Source: Bacteroidia bacterium
GTDB taxonomy: Bacteria; Bacteroidota; Bacteroidia; UBA8524
Assembly: GCA_023277325.1 (NCBI GenBank)
Contig: JALRIQ010000184.1
Coordinates: 1-6,908, forward strand
Length of the DNA: 6,908 nucleotides
Direction of reading: 5' to 3'
Shown: piece by piece, positions 1 to 6,408 of the stretch
Layout of the letters: each line of letters opens with the position of its first letter
How positions within the stretch are numbered: position 1 is the first letter of the stretch
Notes under the pieces: model-generated
Told to the model about the DNA's origin: nothing
The model's database searches: none
Seen by the model: the letters and a program-made list of their open reading frames with translations, nothing else
Translations under genes and position numbers: made by a program

Positions 1-84
1 GCAAAAGAAGCATTACGCTTAGCTGCACAAAAACTTCCGGTAGCTACCCGCTTTGTTGTAAAACACGATTACGTAGGAGAGTAA
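1..84 (+). CDS. rplP: 50S ribosomal protein L16, C-terminal end (partial)
   Basis: The window opens inside this gene. Only the last 27 codons and a TAA stop are present, reading AKEALRLAAQKLPVATRFVV and then KHDYVGE. The AL-RLAAQKLPV-T-FV segment is the conserved C-terminal helix and tail of bacterial L16 (uL16), a 50S protein near the A site and central protuberance. Position directly before rpmC matches the usual order rplP-rpmC-rpsQ at the end of the S10 cluster, which supports the call. The gene stops 5 bases before the rpmC start, and its last codons include an AGGAG (75-79) that could assist rpmC initiation. The N-terminal part lies outside the window, so its integrity cannot be judged. 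Confidence 0.93.
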   Translation, partial: AKEALRLAAQKLPVATRFVVKHDYVGE

Positions 85-89
85 GAATT

Positions 90-281
90 ATGAAATTCCA
101 AGAAATAAAAGGCTTGACCACGGAGGAAATCGTTGAAAAGCTCAGAGAGGAAAGAACTCTCTATACAAAAATGAAATTCAACCATGCGGTGTCGCCACTG
201 GAAAACCCTATGACGCTTAAAGCGTCTCGCAGAGTTATCGCGCGCTACCTCACGGAATTAAATGCGAGGAAGAATGGCTGA
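90..281 (+). CDS. rpmC: 50S ribosomal protein L29
   Basis: The product is a 63-residue protein of the L29 (uL29) family, which sits near the polypeptide exit tunnel of the 50S subunit and helps form the docking area for trigger factor and SRP. The two-helix pattern is visible: an N-terminal [18 protein letters not shown] segment (residues 5-22), then the family-typical [25 protein letters not shown] region (residues 30-57). The length is normal for the family. The ATG at 90 lies 5 bases after rplP, with AGGAG at 75-79 about 10 bases upstream. That spacing is rather long, so the role of this SD is uncertain. The stop codon overlaps the preferred rpsQ start (ATGGCTGA), suggesting translational coupling. 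Confidence 0.95.
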   Translation: MKFQEIKGLTTEEIVEKLREERTLYTKMKFNHAVSPLENPMTLKASRRVIARYLTELNARKNG

Positions 282-549
282 GATACAGACTAACATGGAA
301 AGAAACGTAAGAAAAGAGATCGTCGGAAAGGTGGTTAGCAACAAGATGGACAAATCCATCGTGGTAACCGTGGAGCGCAAAATGAAGCACCCAAAGTATC
401 CGAAATTCGTAAAGAAGACCTCCAAGTTCTATGCTCATGACGAGAAGAACGAGTGCAATATCAACGACATTGTGAAGTTGATGGAAACTCGTCCTTTGAG
501 CAAAAGCAAAAGATGGAGACTTGTTGAAATTATTGAAAGAGCTAAATAA
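274..549 (+). CDS. rpsQ: 30S ribosomal protein S17
   Basis: This is S17 (uS17), a primary 16S rRNA-binding protein of the 30S body with an OB-like fold. Conserved parts are [18 protein letters not shown] (residues 18-35), the [20 protein letters not shown] block (39-58), and the C-terminal signature around residues 64-85 ([20 protein letters not shown]). I chose the ATG at 274 (91 residues). It overlaps the rpmC stop by 8 bases, and GAGGA at 266-270 lies just upstream, though only 3 bases away. An upstream in-frame ATG at 262 would add MRGR and overlap rpmC more. A downstream ATG at 295 would give an 85-residue protein beginning MERNVRKE, which matches the N terminus of many relatives. The identity is certain; the start is not. 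Confidence 0.95.
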   Translation: MAEIQTNMERNVRKEIVGKVVSNKMDKSIVVTVERKMKHPKYPKFVKKTSKFYAHDEKNECNINDIVKLMETRPLSKSKRWRLVEIIERAK

Positions 550-560
550 GATAGAGAACG

Positions 561-929
561 ATGGTACAGCAAGAATCAAGACTCAGAGTAGCTGATAACA
601 GCGGTGCAAAGGAAGTACTTTGTATCCGTGTTCTCGGAGGTTCTGGAAAACGTTATGCTTCTCTAGGAGATAAGATTGTTGTGTCTGTAAAAGATGCAAT
701 GCCTTCAGGAGGTGTTAAAAAAGGAACCGTAGCAAAAGCCGTAGTGGTGCGCACCAAGAAAGAAGTTAGAAGGCAAGATGGATCGTATATCCGTTTTGAC
801 GATAACTCCTGTGTTTTGTTGAACGCAAACGATGAGCCAAGAGCTACACGTATTTTCGGGCCTGTTGCCAGAGAATTGCGGGAAAGACAATTTATGAAGA
901 TTGTTTCTTTGGCTCCTGAAGTATTGTAA
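561..929 (+). CDS. rplN: 50S ribosomal protein L14
   Basis: This is a full-length 122-residue L14 (uL14), a beta-barrel protein of the 50S subunit that contacts 16S rRNA in an intersubunit bridge and is the docking site of the silencing factor RsfS. The opening [20 protein letters not shown] is the typical L14 N terminus. [13 protein letters not shown] (residues 36-48) and the C-terminal [20 protein letters not shown] (95-114) followed by VSLAPEVL are diagnostic. The length matches the family almost exactly. The gene begins 11 bases after rpsQ, conventionally the first gene of the spc cluster, but no promoter fits in this gap. The start lacks a good SD, with only a weak AGAGAA-like run upstream. 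Confidence 0.98.
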   Translation: MVQQESRLRVADNSGAKEVLCIRVLGGSGKRYASLGDKIVVSVKDAMPSGGVKKGTVAKAVVVRTKKEVRRQDGSYIRFDDNSCVLLNANDEPRATRIFGPVARELRERQFMKIVSLAPEVL

Positions 930-952
930 TCATAGACGATAAATTAAAAGAG

Positions 953-1264
953 GTGAAGCTGAATATAAAAAAGGGCGATAAAGTGAAGGTCATTGCTGGC
1001 GAATACAAAGGCAAAGAAGGACGCGTATTATCGGTTAGCCCGAAAGAACAAAGAGCAAAAGTTGAAGGTTTGAATTTGGTAAAACGCCATACCAAGCCAA
1101 ATGCTCAAAACCCAAATGGTGGAATTATCGAAAAAGAAGCACCTATCCATGTTTCTAACCTTATGTTGGTTGACGGAAAGGGAAATCCTACCCGCATCAA
1201 ACGTGAGCGTGTTGAAGGAAAATTGGCGCGTGTTTCTAAAAAATCAGGGGAGGTAATAAAATGA
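953..1264 (+). CDS. rplX: 50S ribosomal protein L24 (GTG start)
   Basis: The product is a 103-residue L24 (uL24), an early assembly initiator that binds the 5' domain of 23S rRNA and lies near the exit tunnel. The KOW motif is clear at residues 4-30 ([20 protein letters not shown], then RVLSVSP). It is followed by the family-typical [20 protein letters not shown] (37-56) and [15 protein letters not shown] (60-74). Translation appears to begin at the GTG at 953, because no ATG precedes the KOW motif in frame and MKLNIKKGD matches relatives. AGAGG sits directly against the start codon, too close for a standard SD. The last codons carry the strong SD of rplE, and the TGA stop overlaps the rplE ATG (ATGA), so the two genes are probably coupled. 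Confidence 0.96.
   Translation: MKLNIKKGDKVKVIAGEYKGKEGRVLSVSPKEQRAKVEGLNLVKRHTKPNAQNPNGGIIEKEAPIHVSNLMLVDGKGNPTRIKRERVEGKLARVSKKSGEVIK
1249..1254 (+). promoter_or_regulatory. Strong Shine-Dalgarno sequence of rplE
   Basis: GGAGGT lies inside the last codons of rplX, 6 bases before the rplE ATG at 1261. It pairs with six consecutive bases of a canonical anti-SD. Such a site is unusual in this window, where most starts have no SD. Whether it is used is an inference. Confidence 0.75.
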
Positions 1265-1818
1265 TCGCACCAAGATTAAGAGAACAATATGAAACTTCCA
1301 TCCGTCAAGCGATGATGGATAAGTTCAACTATAAAAACGTAATGGAGGTTCCAAAAATCACCAAGATTTGTTTGAATCAAGGTGTTGGAGCTGCAACCGC
1401 AGATAAGAAATTGGTGGATAACGCCGTGGCAGAAATGACCATGATTGCTGGACAAAAAGCTGTTCCTACCAAATCTCGTCTTGCGATTTCGAACTTCAAA
1501 TTGCGTGAAGACATGCCAATCGGATCGCGTGTTACACTGCGTAGCGAGCGCATGTACGAATTTTTAGATCGCTTGATCTCTACCTCCTTGCCACGTGTAC
1601 GTGACTTCCAAGGATTGAAGGTGAAAGGTTTCGACGGACGTGGTAACTATACCATGGGTGTTACGGAACAAATTATCTTCCCAGAGATTAACATCGACAA
1701 AACTCCACGTATTAGCGGTATGGATATTACTTTTGTGACCACTGCCAAAAATGACGTAGAGTGCCTTGAGTTGCTCAAGTTGTTTGGAATGCCGTTTCAA
1801 AACCAAGATAATAAATAA
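1261..1818 (+). CDS. rplE: 50S ribosomal protein L5
   Basis: This is a complete 185-residue L5 (uL5), which binds 5S rRNA, forms part of the central protuberance and contacts P-site tRNA and S13. Family blocks are visible in order: residues 29-46 ([18 protein letters not shown]), the region around 64-81 ([20 protein letters not shown]), the [15 protein letters not shown] segment (90-105), [11 protein letters not shown] (109-119), and [18 protein letters not shown] (126-143). The ATG at 1261 overlaps the rplX stop by 4 bases and is preceded by a strong GGAGGT SD. In E. coli the corresponding start region is where S8 represses spc translation. I did not identify an S8-binding structure here. 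Confidence 0.98.
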   Translation: MIAPRLREQYETSIRQAMMDKFNYKNVMEVPKITKICLNQGVGAATADKKLVDNAVAEMTMIAGQKAVPTKSRLAISNFKLREDMPIGSRVTLRSERMYEFLDRLISTSLPRVRDFQGLKVKGFDGRGNYTMGVTEQIIFPEINIDKTPRISGMDITFVTTAKNDVECLELLKLFGMPFQNQDNK

Positions 1819-1820
1819 GC

Positions 1821-2090
1821 ATGGCTAAAGAATCAATGAAAGCTAGGCAACGTAAGAGAGAAAAACTCGTTGCCCGTTTCGCTGAAAAGAGAGCACAAAT
1901 GAAAGCAGATGGAGACTATGATGGTCTTCAAACACTTCCAAGAAATGCATCTCCTGTAAGATTAAGAAACAGATGTAAAATTACCGGAAAACCACGCGGA
2001 TATATCCGTCAGTTTGGTATTTGCCGTAATATGTTCAGACAGATGGCTTCCGATGGAAAAATCCCGGGAGTAACCAAGGCAAGCTGGTAA
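1821..2090 (+). CDS. rpsN: 30S ribosomal protein S14, zinc-independent long form
   Basis: The product is an 89-residue S14 (uS14) of the 30S head, near S3, S10 and S19. It is the long, zinc-free form. The C-terminal half reads [20 protein letters not shown] from residue 49 and continues [21 protein letters not shown]. Only single cysteines occur (C52 and C68), in place of the two CxxC pairs of the roughly 61-residue zinc-binding form. The N-terminal basic helix ([20 protein letters not shown], residues 1-20) is also typical of the long form. The gene starts 2 bases after rplE without an SD, so it probably depends on re-initiation. A 50-base gap follows before rpsH. Confidence 0.97.
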   Translation: MAKESMKARQRKREKLVARFAEKRAQMKADGDYDGLQTLPRNASPVRLRNRCKITGKPRGYIRQFGICRNMFRQMASDGKIPGVTKASW

Positions 2091-2140
2091 TCTGTTGGAT
2101 ATCGATTTGAAGTAAAACATTATTTAAAAGAAAAAGACAA

Positions 2141-2536
2141 ATGACTGATCCAATTGCAGACTTTCTCACAAGATTGAGAAATGCGATCAAAGCGAATCAC
2201 CGTATCGTTGAAATTCCTGCTTCTAACTTGAAGAAGGCAATGACCAAGGTGCTTTTCGAAAAAGGCTATATCCTCAGCTACAAATTTGCTGAAGAAGGCC
2301 CACAAGGAGTGATTAAAATCGCCTTGAAATATCACCCGGTTTCAAAAACTCCGGCAATCCGTTCCCTCAAAAGAGTTTCTCGTCCAGGTCTACGCCAGTA
2401 CTCTGGTTCCGATACGCTCCCACGCGTAATCAACGGAATGGGTATTGCGATCGTTTCTACCTCTAAAGGTGTGATGAGCGATAAAGAAGCGCGTCAGATG
2501 AACGTAGGCGGAGAAGTATTATGCTATGTTTATTAA
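2141..2536 (+). CDS. rpsH: 30S ribosomal protein S8
   Basis: This is a full-length 131-residue S8 (uS8), which binds the central domain of 16S rRNA early in 30S assembly and in E. coli is the autogenous repressor of the spc operon. The N terminus [14 protein letters not shown] (residues 2-15) and the C-terminal signature [18 protein letters not shown] (101-118), followed by GGEVLCYVY, are diagnostic. The start lies 50 bases after rpsN. It is preceded by an A-rich run (2121-2140) with no SD, in keeping with initiation in Bacteroidota. The gap shows no convincing promoter or hairpin. Confidence 0.98.
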   Translation: MTDPIADFLTRLRNAIKANHRIVEIPASNLKKAMTKVLFEKGYILSYKFAEEGPQGVIKIALKYHPVSKTPAIRSLKRVSRPGLRQYSGSDTLPRVINGMGIAIVSTSKGVMSDKEARQMNVGGEVLCYVY

Positions 2537-2541
2537 TCGAT

Positions 2542-2547
2542 AGGAGG
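2542..2547 (+). promoter_or_regulatory. Strong Shine-Dalgarno sequence of rplF
   Basis: AGGAGG lies in the 18-base gap between rpsH and rplF, 7 bases before the rplF ATG at 2555. It matches six bases of the canonical SD at near-ideal spacing. Together with the rplE site it is one of only two such strong sites in the window. Confidence 0.8.
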
Positions 2548-2554
2548 AAGAACA

Positions 2555-3112
2555 ATGTCTAGAGTAGGAAAAAACCCGATTAGTATCCCAGCAGGGGTAG
2601 AAATAAACATCGACGAGAATAACCTCGTGACCGTAAAAGGTCCTAAAGGATCGCTCACTCAAAAAGTAGATAGCGACCTTAAATTGACTATTGAAGAAGG
2701 TGTATTAACCTTGGTACGACCAACCGAACAGAAGCGTCATAAAGCCATGCACGGTCTGTATCGTTCACTCATCAATAACATGATTGTTGGCGTAAGCGAA
2801 GGCTATAAATTGCAACAAGAATTGGTAGGTGTAGGTTTTAAAGCCACCAACCAAGGTCAAATTCTTGATCTAAGCTTAGGTTACTCTCACGGTATCTTAA
2901 TGGAAATCCCAAAAGAAGTGAGTGTGGTAACTGAAACCGTAAAAGGTAAAAATCCTGTTATCACTTTGGAAAGTATCGACAAACAGTTGATAGGCCAGGT
3001 AGCAGCAAAAATTAGATCACTCAGAAAACCTGAGCCATACAAAGGAAAAGGTATTCGTTTCGTAGGAGAAGTAATTAGAAGAAAAGCGGGTAAATCTGCT
3101 GGTAAAAAGTAA
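2555..3112 (+). CDS. rplF: 50S ribosomal protein L6
   Basis: The product is a 185-residue L6 (uL6), a two-domain protein of the 50S subunit beside the sarcin-ricin loop and the stalk base, where translation factors bind. The N terminus SRVGKNPISIPAGVE (residues 2-16) is canonical. The first domain contains VTVKGPKGSL (25-34) and the KAMHGLYRSLINNMIVGVSE region (63-82). The second domain has VGVGFKA (91-97) and the C-terminal signature PEPYKGKGI (159-167), followed by a basic tail rich in Lys and Arg. The length is near the family norm. An AGGAGG sequence 7 bases before the ATG settles the start. Confidence 0.98.
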   Translation: MSRVGKNPISIPAGVEINIDENNLVTVKGPKGSLTQKVDSDLKLTIEEGVLTLVRPTEQKRHKAMHGLYRSLINNMIVGVSEGYKLQQELVGVGFKATNQGQILDLSLGYSHGILMEIPKEVSVVTETVKGKNPVITLESIDKQLIGQVAAKIRSLRKPEPYKGKGIRFVGEVIRRKAGKSAGKK

Positions 3113-3119
3113 TTAGGCC

Positions 3120-3476
3120 ATGATTAGAAATAAAACATTTAAAAGAAAAAAGATCAAGGCAAGAGTTAGAGGTAAGGTTAGTGGTACCGCTACTTGCCCA
3201 CGCTTGAGCGTTTTCCGCAGCAACAAGCAAATTTATGCCCAGCTGATTGACGACCTTAGTGGTCGTACCCTGGTAGCCGCATCAAGCCGCATCGAAGCAA
3301 TCGATAAAGCTGAAGGTACCAAAGTTGATAAGTCCTTCAAAGTAGGACAAGAGCTTGCTGCGAAAGCAGTTCAAGCGGGAATCACTAAAGTGGTTTTCGA
3401 CCGTAACGGTTACTTGTATCACGGACGTGTTAAACAACTTGCCGAAGGTGCAAGAGACGGAGGATTAAATTTCTAA
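3120..3476 (+). CDS. rplR: 50S ribosomal protein L18
   Basis: This is a 118-residue L18 (uL18), which binds 5S rRNA with L5 and helps deliver it to the central protuberance. After a basic N-terminal tail ([19 protein letters not shown], residues 1-19) come the conserved [20 protein letters not shown] (21-40) and QLIDD. The C-terminal half has VGQELAAKA (75-83), the [12 protein letters not shown] block (93-104), and the terminal [12 protein letters not shown]. All are standard for bacterial L18. The start is 7 bases after rplF, with only a weak TAGG upstream. Confidence 0.97.
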   Translation: MIRNKTFKRKKIKARVRGKVSGTATCPRLSVFRSNKQIYAQLIDDLSGRTLVAASSRIEAIDKAEGTKVDKSFKVGQELAAKAVQAGITKVVFDRNGYLYHGRVKQLAEGARDGGLNF

Positions 3477-3486
3477 GCGAATTACA

Positions 3487-4005
3487 ATGGCAACTGCAAA
3501 CGTAAAAAGAGTAAAACAAAGTGACCTCGAGCTCAAAGAGCGCGTGGTAGGTATACAAAGGGTAGCGAAAGTTACCAAAGGAGGTCGTACCTTCAGTTTC
3601 TCCGCTATTGTAGTGGTAGGAGACGGAAACGGCATCGTTGGTTATGGATTGGGTAAAGCTGGTGAAGTAATCGATGCGATTCAAAAAGGAATCGAAGATG
3701 CGAAGAAAAACCTCATTAAAGTGCCAATCATTAACGGTACTGTTCCTCACGAACAATACGGTAAATACGGTGGTGGCCGTGTATTCTTGAAACCTGCTTC
3801 TCACGGTACCGGTGTTATCGCTGGTGGTGCGATGCGTGCGGTTCTTGAATCTGCTGGTGTACACGACGTATTGGCAAAATCTAAAGGCTCTTCAAACCCA
3901 CACAACGTGGTAAAAGCAACGATCGATGCTCTTGTTAGCATGCGTGATGCTTGGACCGTTGCTGAACATAGAGGAGTTAAGTTGAGCAAAGTTTTTAATG
4001 GATAA
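3487..4005 (+). CDS. rpsE: 30S ribosomal protein S5
   Basis: The product is a 172-residue S5 (uS5), a 30S protein at the mRNA entry channel and the 16S h28/h34 neck, important for decoding accuracy and mRNA unwinding. Residues 14-29 ([16 protein letters not shown]) precede the double-stranded RNA-binding-like domain with the family signature, [20 protein letters not shown] (32-51) and [10 protein letters not shown]. The C-terminal domain shows the [21 protein letters not shown] block (107-127) and [19 protein letters not shown] (131-149). The gene begins 10 bases after rplR with no SD. Its stop codon lies 4 bases before the preferred rpmD start. Confidence 0.98.
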   Translation: MATANVKRVKQSDLELKERVVGIQRVAKVTKGGRTFSFSAIVVVGDGNGIVGYGLGKAGEVIDAIQKGIEDAKKNLIKVPIINGTVPHEQYGKYGGGRVFLKPASHGTGVIAGGAMRAVLESAGVHDVLAKSKGSSNPHNVVKATIDALVSMRDAWTVAEHRGVKLSKVFNG

Positions 4006-4009
4006 GGTG

Positions 4010-4189
4010 ATGGCGAAAGTTAGAGTAACACAGGTAAAAAGCACCATTGACCGGTCTGTAAGACAAAAGGCAACAATGGAAGCATTGGGCTTGAAAAAAA
4101 TGAATCATACCGTGGAGCATGAAGCCACTCCACAGATTTTAGGTATGATCAATAAAGTGAATCACCTGGTTAAAGTTGAAAATATCTAA
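4010..4189 (+). CDS. rpmD: 50S ribosomal protein L30
   Basis: This is a 59-residue L30 (uL30), a small 50S protein present in many but not all bacteria. The sequence begins [20 protein letters not shown] and continues with [20 protein letters not shown] (residues 21-40), the family's core motif for the conserved helix and following loop, then [10 protein letters not shown] and HLVKVE. I chose the ATG at 4010 because [11 protein letters not shown] matches family N termini. The in-frame ATG at 3998 would add only MDKV and overlap rpsE by 8 bases. A short AAGG at 4004-4007 is too close to be a normal SD, so coupling to rpsE is likely. Confidence 0.95.
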   Translation: MAKVRVTQVKSTIDRSVRQKATMEALGLKKMNHTVEHEATPQILGMINKVNHLVKVENI

Positions 4190-4192
4190 GGT

Positions 4193-4639
4193 ATGAATCT
4201 GAGTAATCTGAAACCTGCAAAAGGTTCCGTTAGAAAAAATAAAAGAGTTGGTCGTGGACAAGGTTCTGGCCGTGGTGGTACATCCACACGTGGTCACAAA
4301 GGAGCTCAATCCAGATCAGGATATTCTGCAAAAGCAGGTTTTGAAGGAGGTCAAATGCCACTTCAACGTCGTGTTCCTAAAGGAGGATTTAAAAATCCAT
4401 TCCGTGTGGAATACATCGGAATCAACCTAGATAAATTGCAAGAGCTTATCGATACCTATAAAATGGAAACTGTCGATATCGCTACTTTGCATGCAAACAA
4501 GGTGATTAAAAAATCTGACAAAGTGAAAATTCTTGGTCGTGGTGAATTGAAATCCAAAGTAAACATCAAGGTTCATGCTTTCACCGCTACTGCTAAAGAA
4601 GCGATCGAGAAAGTTGGAGGAACCGCCGAAACCATCTAA
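4193..4639 (+). CDS. rplO: 50S ribosomal protein L15
   Basis: The product is a 148-residue L15 (uL15), a late-assembly 50S protein with a long, glycine- and arginine-rich N-terminal extension that threads into 23S rRNA. The opening MNLSNLKPAKGSVRKNKRVG (residues 1-20) and the RGQGSGRGGTSTRGHKGAQS run (21-40) are typical, as are GGQMPLQRRVPKGGFKN (52-68). The globular C-terminal domain contains VKILGRGELKSKVNIKVHAF (111-130) and AKEAIEKVGGTAE (134-146), matching the L15 signature. It starts 3 bases after rpmD and ends 1 base before secY. Confidence 0.98.
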   Translation: MNLSNLKPAKGSVRKNKRVGRGQGSGRGGTSTRGHKGAQSRSGYSAKAGFEGGQMPLQRRVPKGGFKNPFRVEYIGINLDKLQELIDTYKMETVDIATLHANKVIKKSDKVKILGRGELKSKVNIKVHAFTATAKEAIEKVGGTAETI

Positions 4640-4640
4640 A

Positions 4641-5993
4641 ATGAAAAAACTGATCCAAACCCTTAGCAATATCTGGAAGATTGAAGATCTCAGAACCCGT
4701 ATCGTAAATACGGTGATGTTACTTCTGATCTACCGCTTGGGAACCTTTGTGGTCCTCCCAGGTATCGATCCGAATATGCTTGAGCAACTTCAAAGTCAAG
4801 GAAACCAGGGAATCTTCGGTTTGATTAACATGTTTGCAGGTGGAGCCTTCTCCAGGGCTTCCATTTTTGCACTTGGTATCATGCCGTATATCTCTGCTTC
4901 TATCGTTATTCAATTATTAACGGTAGCAGTTCCTGCCTTCCAAAAGATGCAGAAAGAGGGTGAAGATGGACGCCGTAAGATGAATCAGATTACGCGTATT
5001 CTTACCATCGCTATCACTCTCGTTCAAGGAATCGGTTATATCATCAACTTGCGTAACGAGTCTGGAGCTGCCATTATGAATGATGGATTTGGCTTTATGC
5101 TTAGCGCAGTGGTTATCCTGATTGCTGGTACCATGTTTACTATGTGGTTGGGAGAACGCATCACAGATAAAGGGTTGGGTAACGGTATTTCACTCATCAT
5201 CATGGTGGGTATTGTTGCTCGCTTGCCATTCGGGCTAGCCGCTGAATTTGATTACCGTTTAGGTGATGCAGGTGGTGGTTTGGTTGTTTTCCTTTTGGAA
5301 ATCGTAGCCTGGCTGGCAGTAATCCTCGCTGTAATTGCGCTCGTTCAAGGTACCCGCAAGATTCCTGTACAATATGCAAAACGTGTTGTTGGAAACCGTA
5401 TGACCAGCGGAGCAAGAAGTTATTTGCCAATGAAAGTGAACGCGGCTGGTGTAATGCCAATCATCTTCGCTCAGGCTTTGCTTTTTATTCCTGGAACTAT
5501 CGGACAGTTCATTCCTGAGTCGAGTACTACCGCTGCAGGTATCGTACAAAGTTTTATGAACCCAACGTCTTTGGCATATACCCTAACAACGGCAATTCTT
5601 ATTATTCTCTTCACCTATTTCTATACGGCGATTACCTATTCGCCAAACCAAATTGCTGAAGAGTTGAAAAGAAACGGTGGATTTGTGCCAGGTGTAAAAC
5701 CAGGAAAACAAACAGCTGAGTTCATTGATAATATTTTATCGCGTATTACCCTTCCAGGATCTTTCTTCTTGGCATTGGTAGCAATCATTCCTTCTATCGC
5801 CATGCTATTCAGTATTAACAATGAATTTGCACAGTTCTACGGAGGTACCTCATTGCTTATCATGGTAGGTGTGGTATTGGATACCCTACAGCAAATAGAA
5901 AGTCATTTGTTGATGAGACAATACGACGGACTACTTCAAGGAGGCGCTAAAATCAAAGGAAGAGTTCCTGCAGGATCAGGAGCAGCAATATAA
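4641..5993 (+). CDS. secY: Protein translocase subunit SecY
   Basis: This is the 450-residue channel subunit of the SecYEG translocon in the inner membrane, which exports and inserts proteins with SecA or ribosomes. About ten hydrophobic segments are expected and many are visible, for example residues 22-40, 115-137, 152-170, 213-236, 268-288, 312-332, 373-392 and 402-415. Both SecY signatures occur: ASIFALGIMPYISASIVIQ (73-91), and WLGERITDKGLGNGISLII (169-187). The IFGLINMFAGGAFSRASIF stretch (58-76) corresponds to the plug region. The cytoplasmic loop with RKIPVQYAKR (239-248) and the later loop with KRNGGFVPGVKPGK (343-356) are conserved ribosome/SecA contacts. A more upstream in-frame ATG at 4575 would lie inside rplO and add 22 non-conserved residues. 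The ATG at 4641 gives the family N terminus MKKLIQTLSNIWKIEDLR. Confidence 0.98.
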   Translation: MKKLIQTLSNIWKIEDLRTRIVNTVMLLLIYRLGTFVVLPGIDPNMLEQLQSQGNQGIFGLINMFAGGAFSRASIFALGIMPYISASIVIQLLTVAVPAFQKMQKEGEDGRRKMNQITRILTIAITLVQGIGYIINLRNESGAAIMNDGFGFMLSAVVILIAGTMFTMWLGERITDKGLGNGISLIIMVGIVARLPFGLAAEFDYRLGDAGGGLVVFLLEIVAWLAVILAVIALVQGTRKIPVQYAKRVVGNRMTSGARSYLPMKVNAAGVMPIIFAQALLFIPGTIGQFIPESSTTAAGIVQSFMNPTSLAYTLTTAILIILFTYFYTAITYSPNQIAEELKRNGGFVPGVKPGKQTAEFIDNILSRITLPGSFFLALVAIIPSIAMLFSINNEFAQFYGGTSLLIMVGVVLDTLQQIESHLLMRQYDGLLQGGAKIKGRVPAGSGAAI

Positions 5994-6025
5994 TTTGTTA
6001 ATAATAAACTAAAATAGTAATTTCG
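5994..6025 (+). promoter_or_regulatory. Candidate Bacteroidota-type promoter before infA
   Basis: In the secY-infA gap, TTTG at 5994-5997 could serve as a -33 element and TAATTTCG at 6018-6025 as a -7 element. The known Bacteroidota consensus is TTTG, about 19-21 bases, then TAnnTTTG. Here the spacer is 20 bases and the -7 element matches five of six fixed positions (C in place of one T). Transcription would start near 6030, giving a short leader to the infA GTG at 6052. The site lies immediately after the secY stop. It could give the infA-rpmJ-rpsM-rpsK group its own transcript, but AT-rich gaps produce chance matches and this is a prediction only. Confidence 0.45.
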
Positions 6026-6051
6026 CATCCCCAAAATCAATAGCATAACGC

Positions 6052-6270
6052 GTGGCAAAACAACCCAGCATTAAACAAGACGGTACGATTACAGAGGCGC
6101 TTTCGAATGCCATGTTCCGAGTAGTACTTGAGAACGGTCATGAAATCATCGCAACGATTTCAGGTAAAATGAGAATGCACTACATCAAAATCCTACCAGG
6201 AGATAGAGTTGCTGTAGAGATGTCACCATACGATTTGACCAGGGGTAGGATTACATACCGATATAAATAA
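6052..6270 (+). CDS. infA: Translation initiation factor IF-1 (GTG start)
   Basis: The product is a 72-residue IF-1, an S1/OB-fold protein that occupies the 30S A site during initiation and cooperates with IF-2 and IF-3. [20 protein letters not shown] (residues 1-20), [20 protein letters not shown] (21-40) and [20 protein letters not shown] (41-60) followed by [12 protein letters not shown] are near-canonical, and the length is exactly that of the family. Translation begins at the GTG at 6052, since MAKQ is the conserved N terminus and no in-frame ATG occurs upstream in the gap. No SD is visible. The gene follows a 58-base gap after secY, the longest in the window. Confidence 0.97.
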   Translation: MAKQPSIKQDGTITEALSNAMFRVVLENGHEIIATISGKMRMHYIKILPGDRVAVEMSPYDLTRGRITYRYK

Positions 6271-6279
6271 GGCAAGACG

Positions 6280-6396
6280 ATGAAAGTTAGACCATCTATA
6301 AAGAAAAGATCCGTTGATTGTAAAATCGTACGCCGTCATGGCAAGTTGTACGTGATCAACAAGAAGAATCCTAAATTTAAACAAAGACAAGGTTAA
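6280..6396 (+). CDS. rpmJ: 50S ribosomal protein L36, zinc-independent type
   Basis: This is a 38-codon gene, [20 protein letters not shown] then [18 protein letters not shown], coding for L36 (bL36), the smallest 50S protein, which stabilises 23S rRNA near the factor-binding region. The MKVR-S-KKR start, CKIVRR and the KQRQG end are diagnostic. The canonical zinc form uses Cys11, Cys14, Cys27 and His33. Here only Cys14 remains, and the other three positions are Ser, Asn and Phe, so zinc cannot be held in the usual way. This degenerate form is common in Bacteroidota and should be functional, not a pseudogene. It starts 9 bases after infA, with a weak AAGG upstream. Confidence 0.95.
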   Translation: MKVRPSIKKRSVDCKIVRRHGKLYVINKKNPKFKQRQG

Positions 6397-6408
6397 GATA
6401 TTTGAATT

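Noticed and set aside
3430..3864. A 144-codon open frame on the minus strand under rplR/rpsE
   Set aside because: It lies fully opposite strongly conserved L18 and S5 coding sequence, and its translation is low-complexity Thr/Ser/Phe-rich without any recognisable family. It is a mirror of the codon pattern on the + strand.
4248..4430. A 60-codon + strand frame inside rplO
   Set aside because: It is an alternate-frame reading of the Gly/Arg-rich L15 N-terminal region, with no independent start signal or family resemblance.
4575..4640. An upstream in-frame extension of secY starting within rplO
   Set aside because: The added 22 residues are the out-of-frame reading of the L15 C terminus, and the conserved SecY N terminus begins at 4641.
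5200..5549. Two overlapping minus-strand frames (about 86 and 96 codons) inside secY
   Set aside because: SecY is intact and conserved across this stretch. The antisense translations show no domain or conserved motif.
6280..6396. rpmJ as a decayed pseudogene because zinc ligands are missing
   Set aside because: The frame is intact at the full 38 residues, and the non-zinc residues (MKVR, CKIVRR, KQRQG) are conserved, which fits the functional zinc-free L36 form.
6397..6408. An S4-repressor pseudoknot leader upstream of rpsM, as in E. coli
   Set aside because: Only 12 bases separate rpmJ and rpsM, with no structure visible. The E. coli arrangement cannot fit here.
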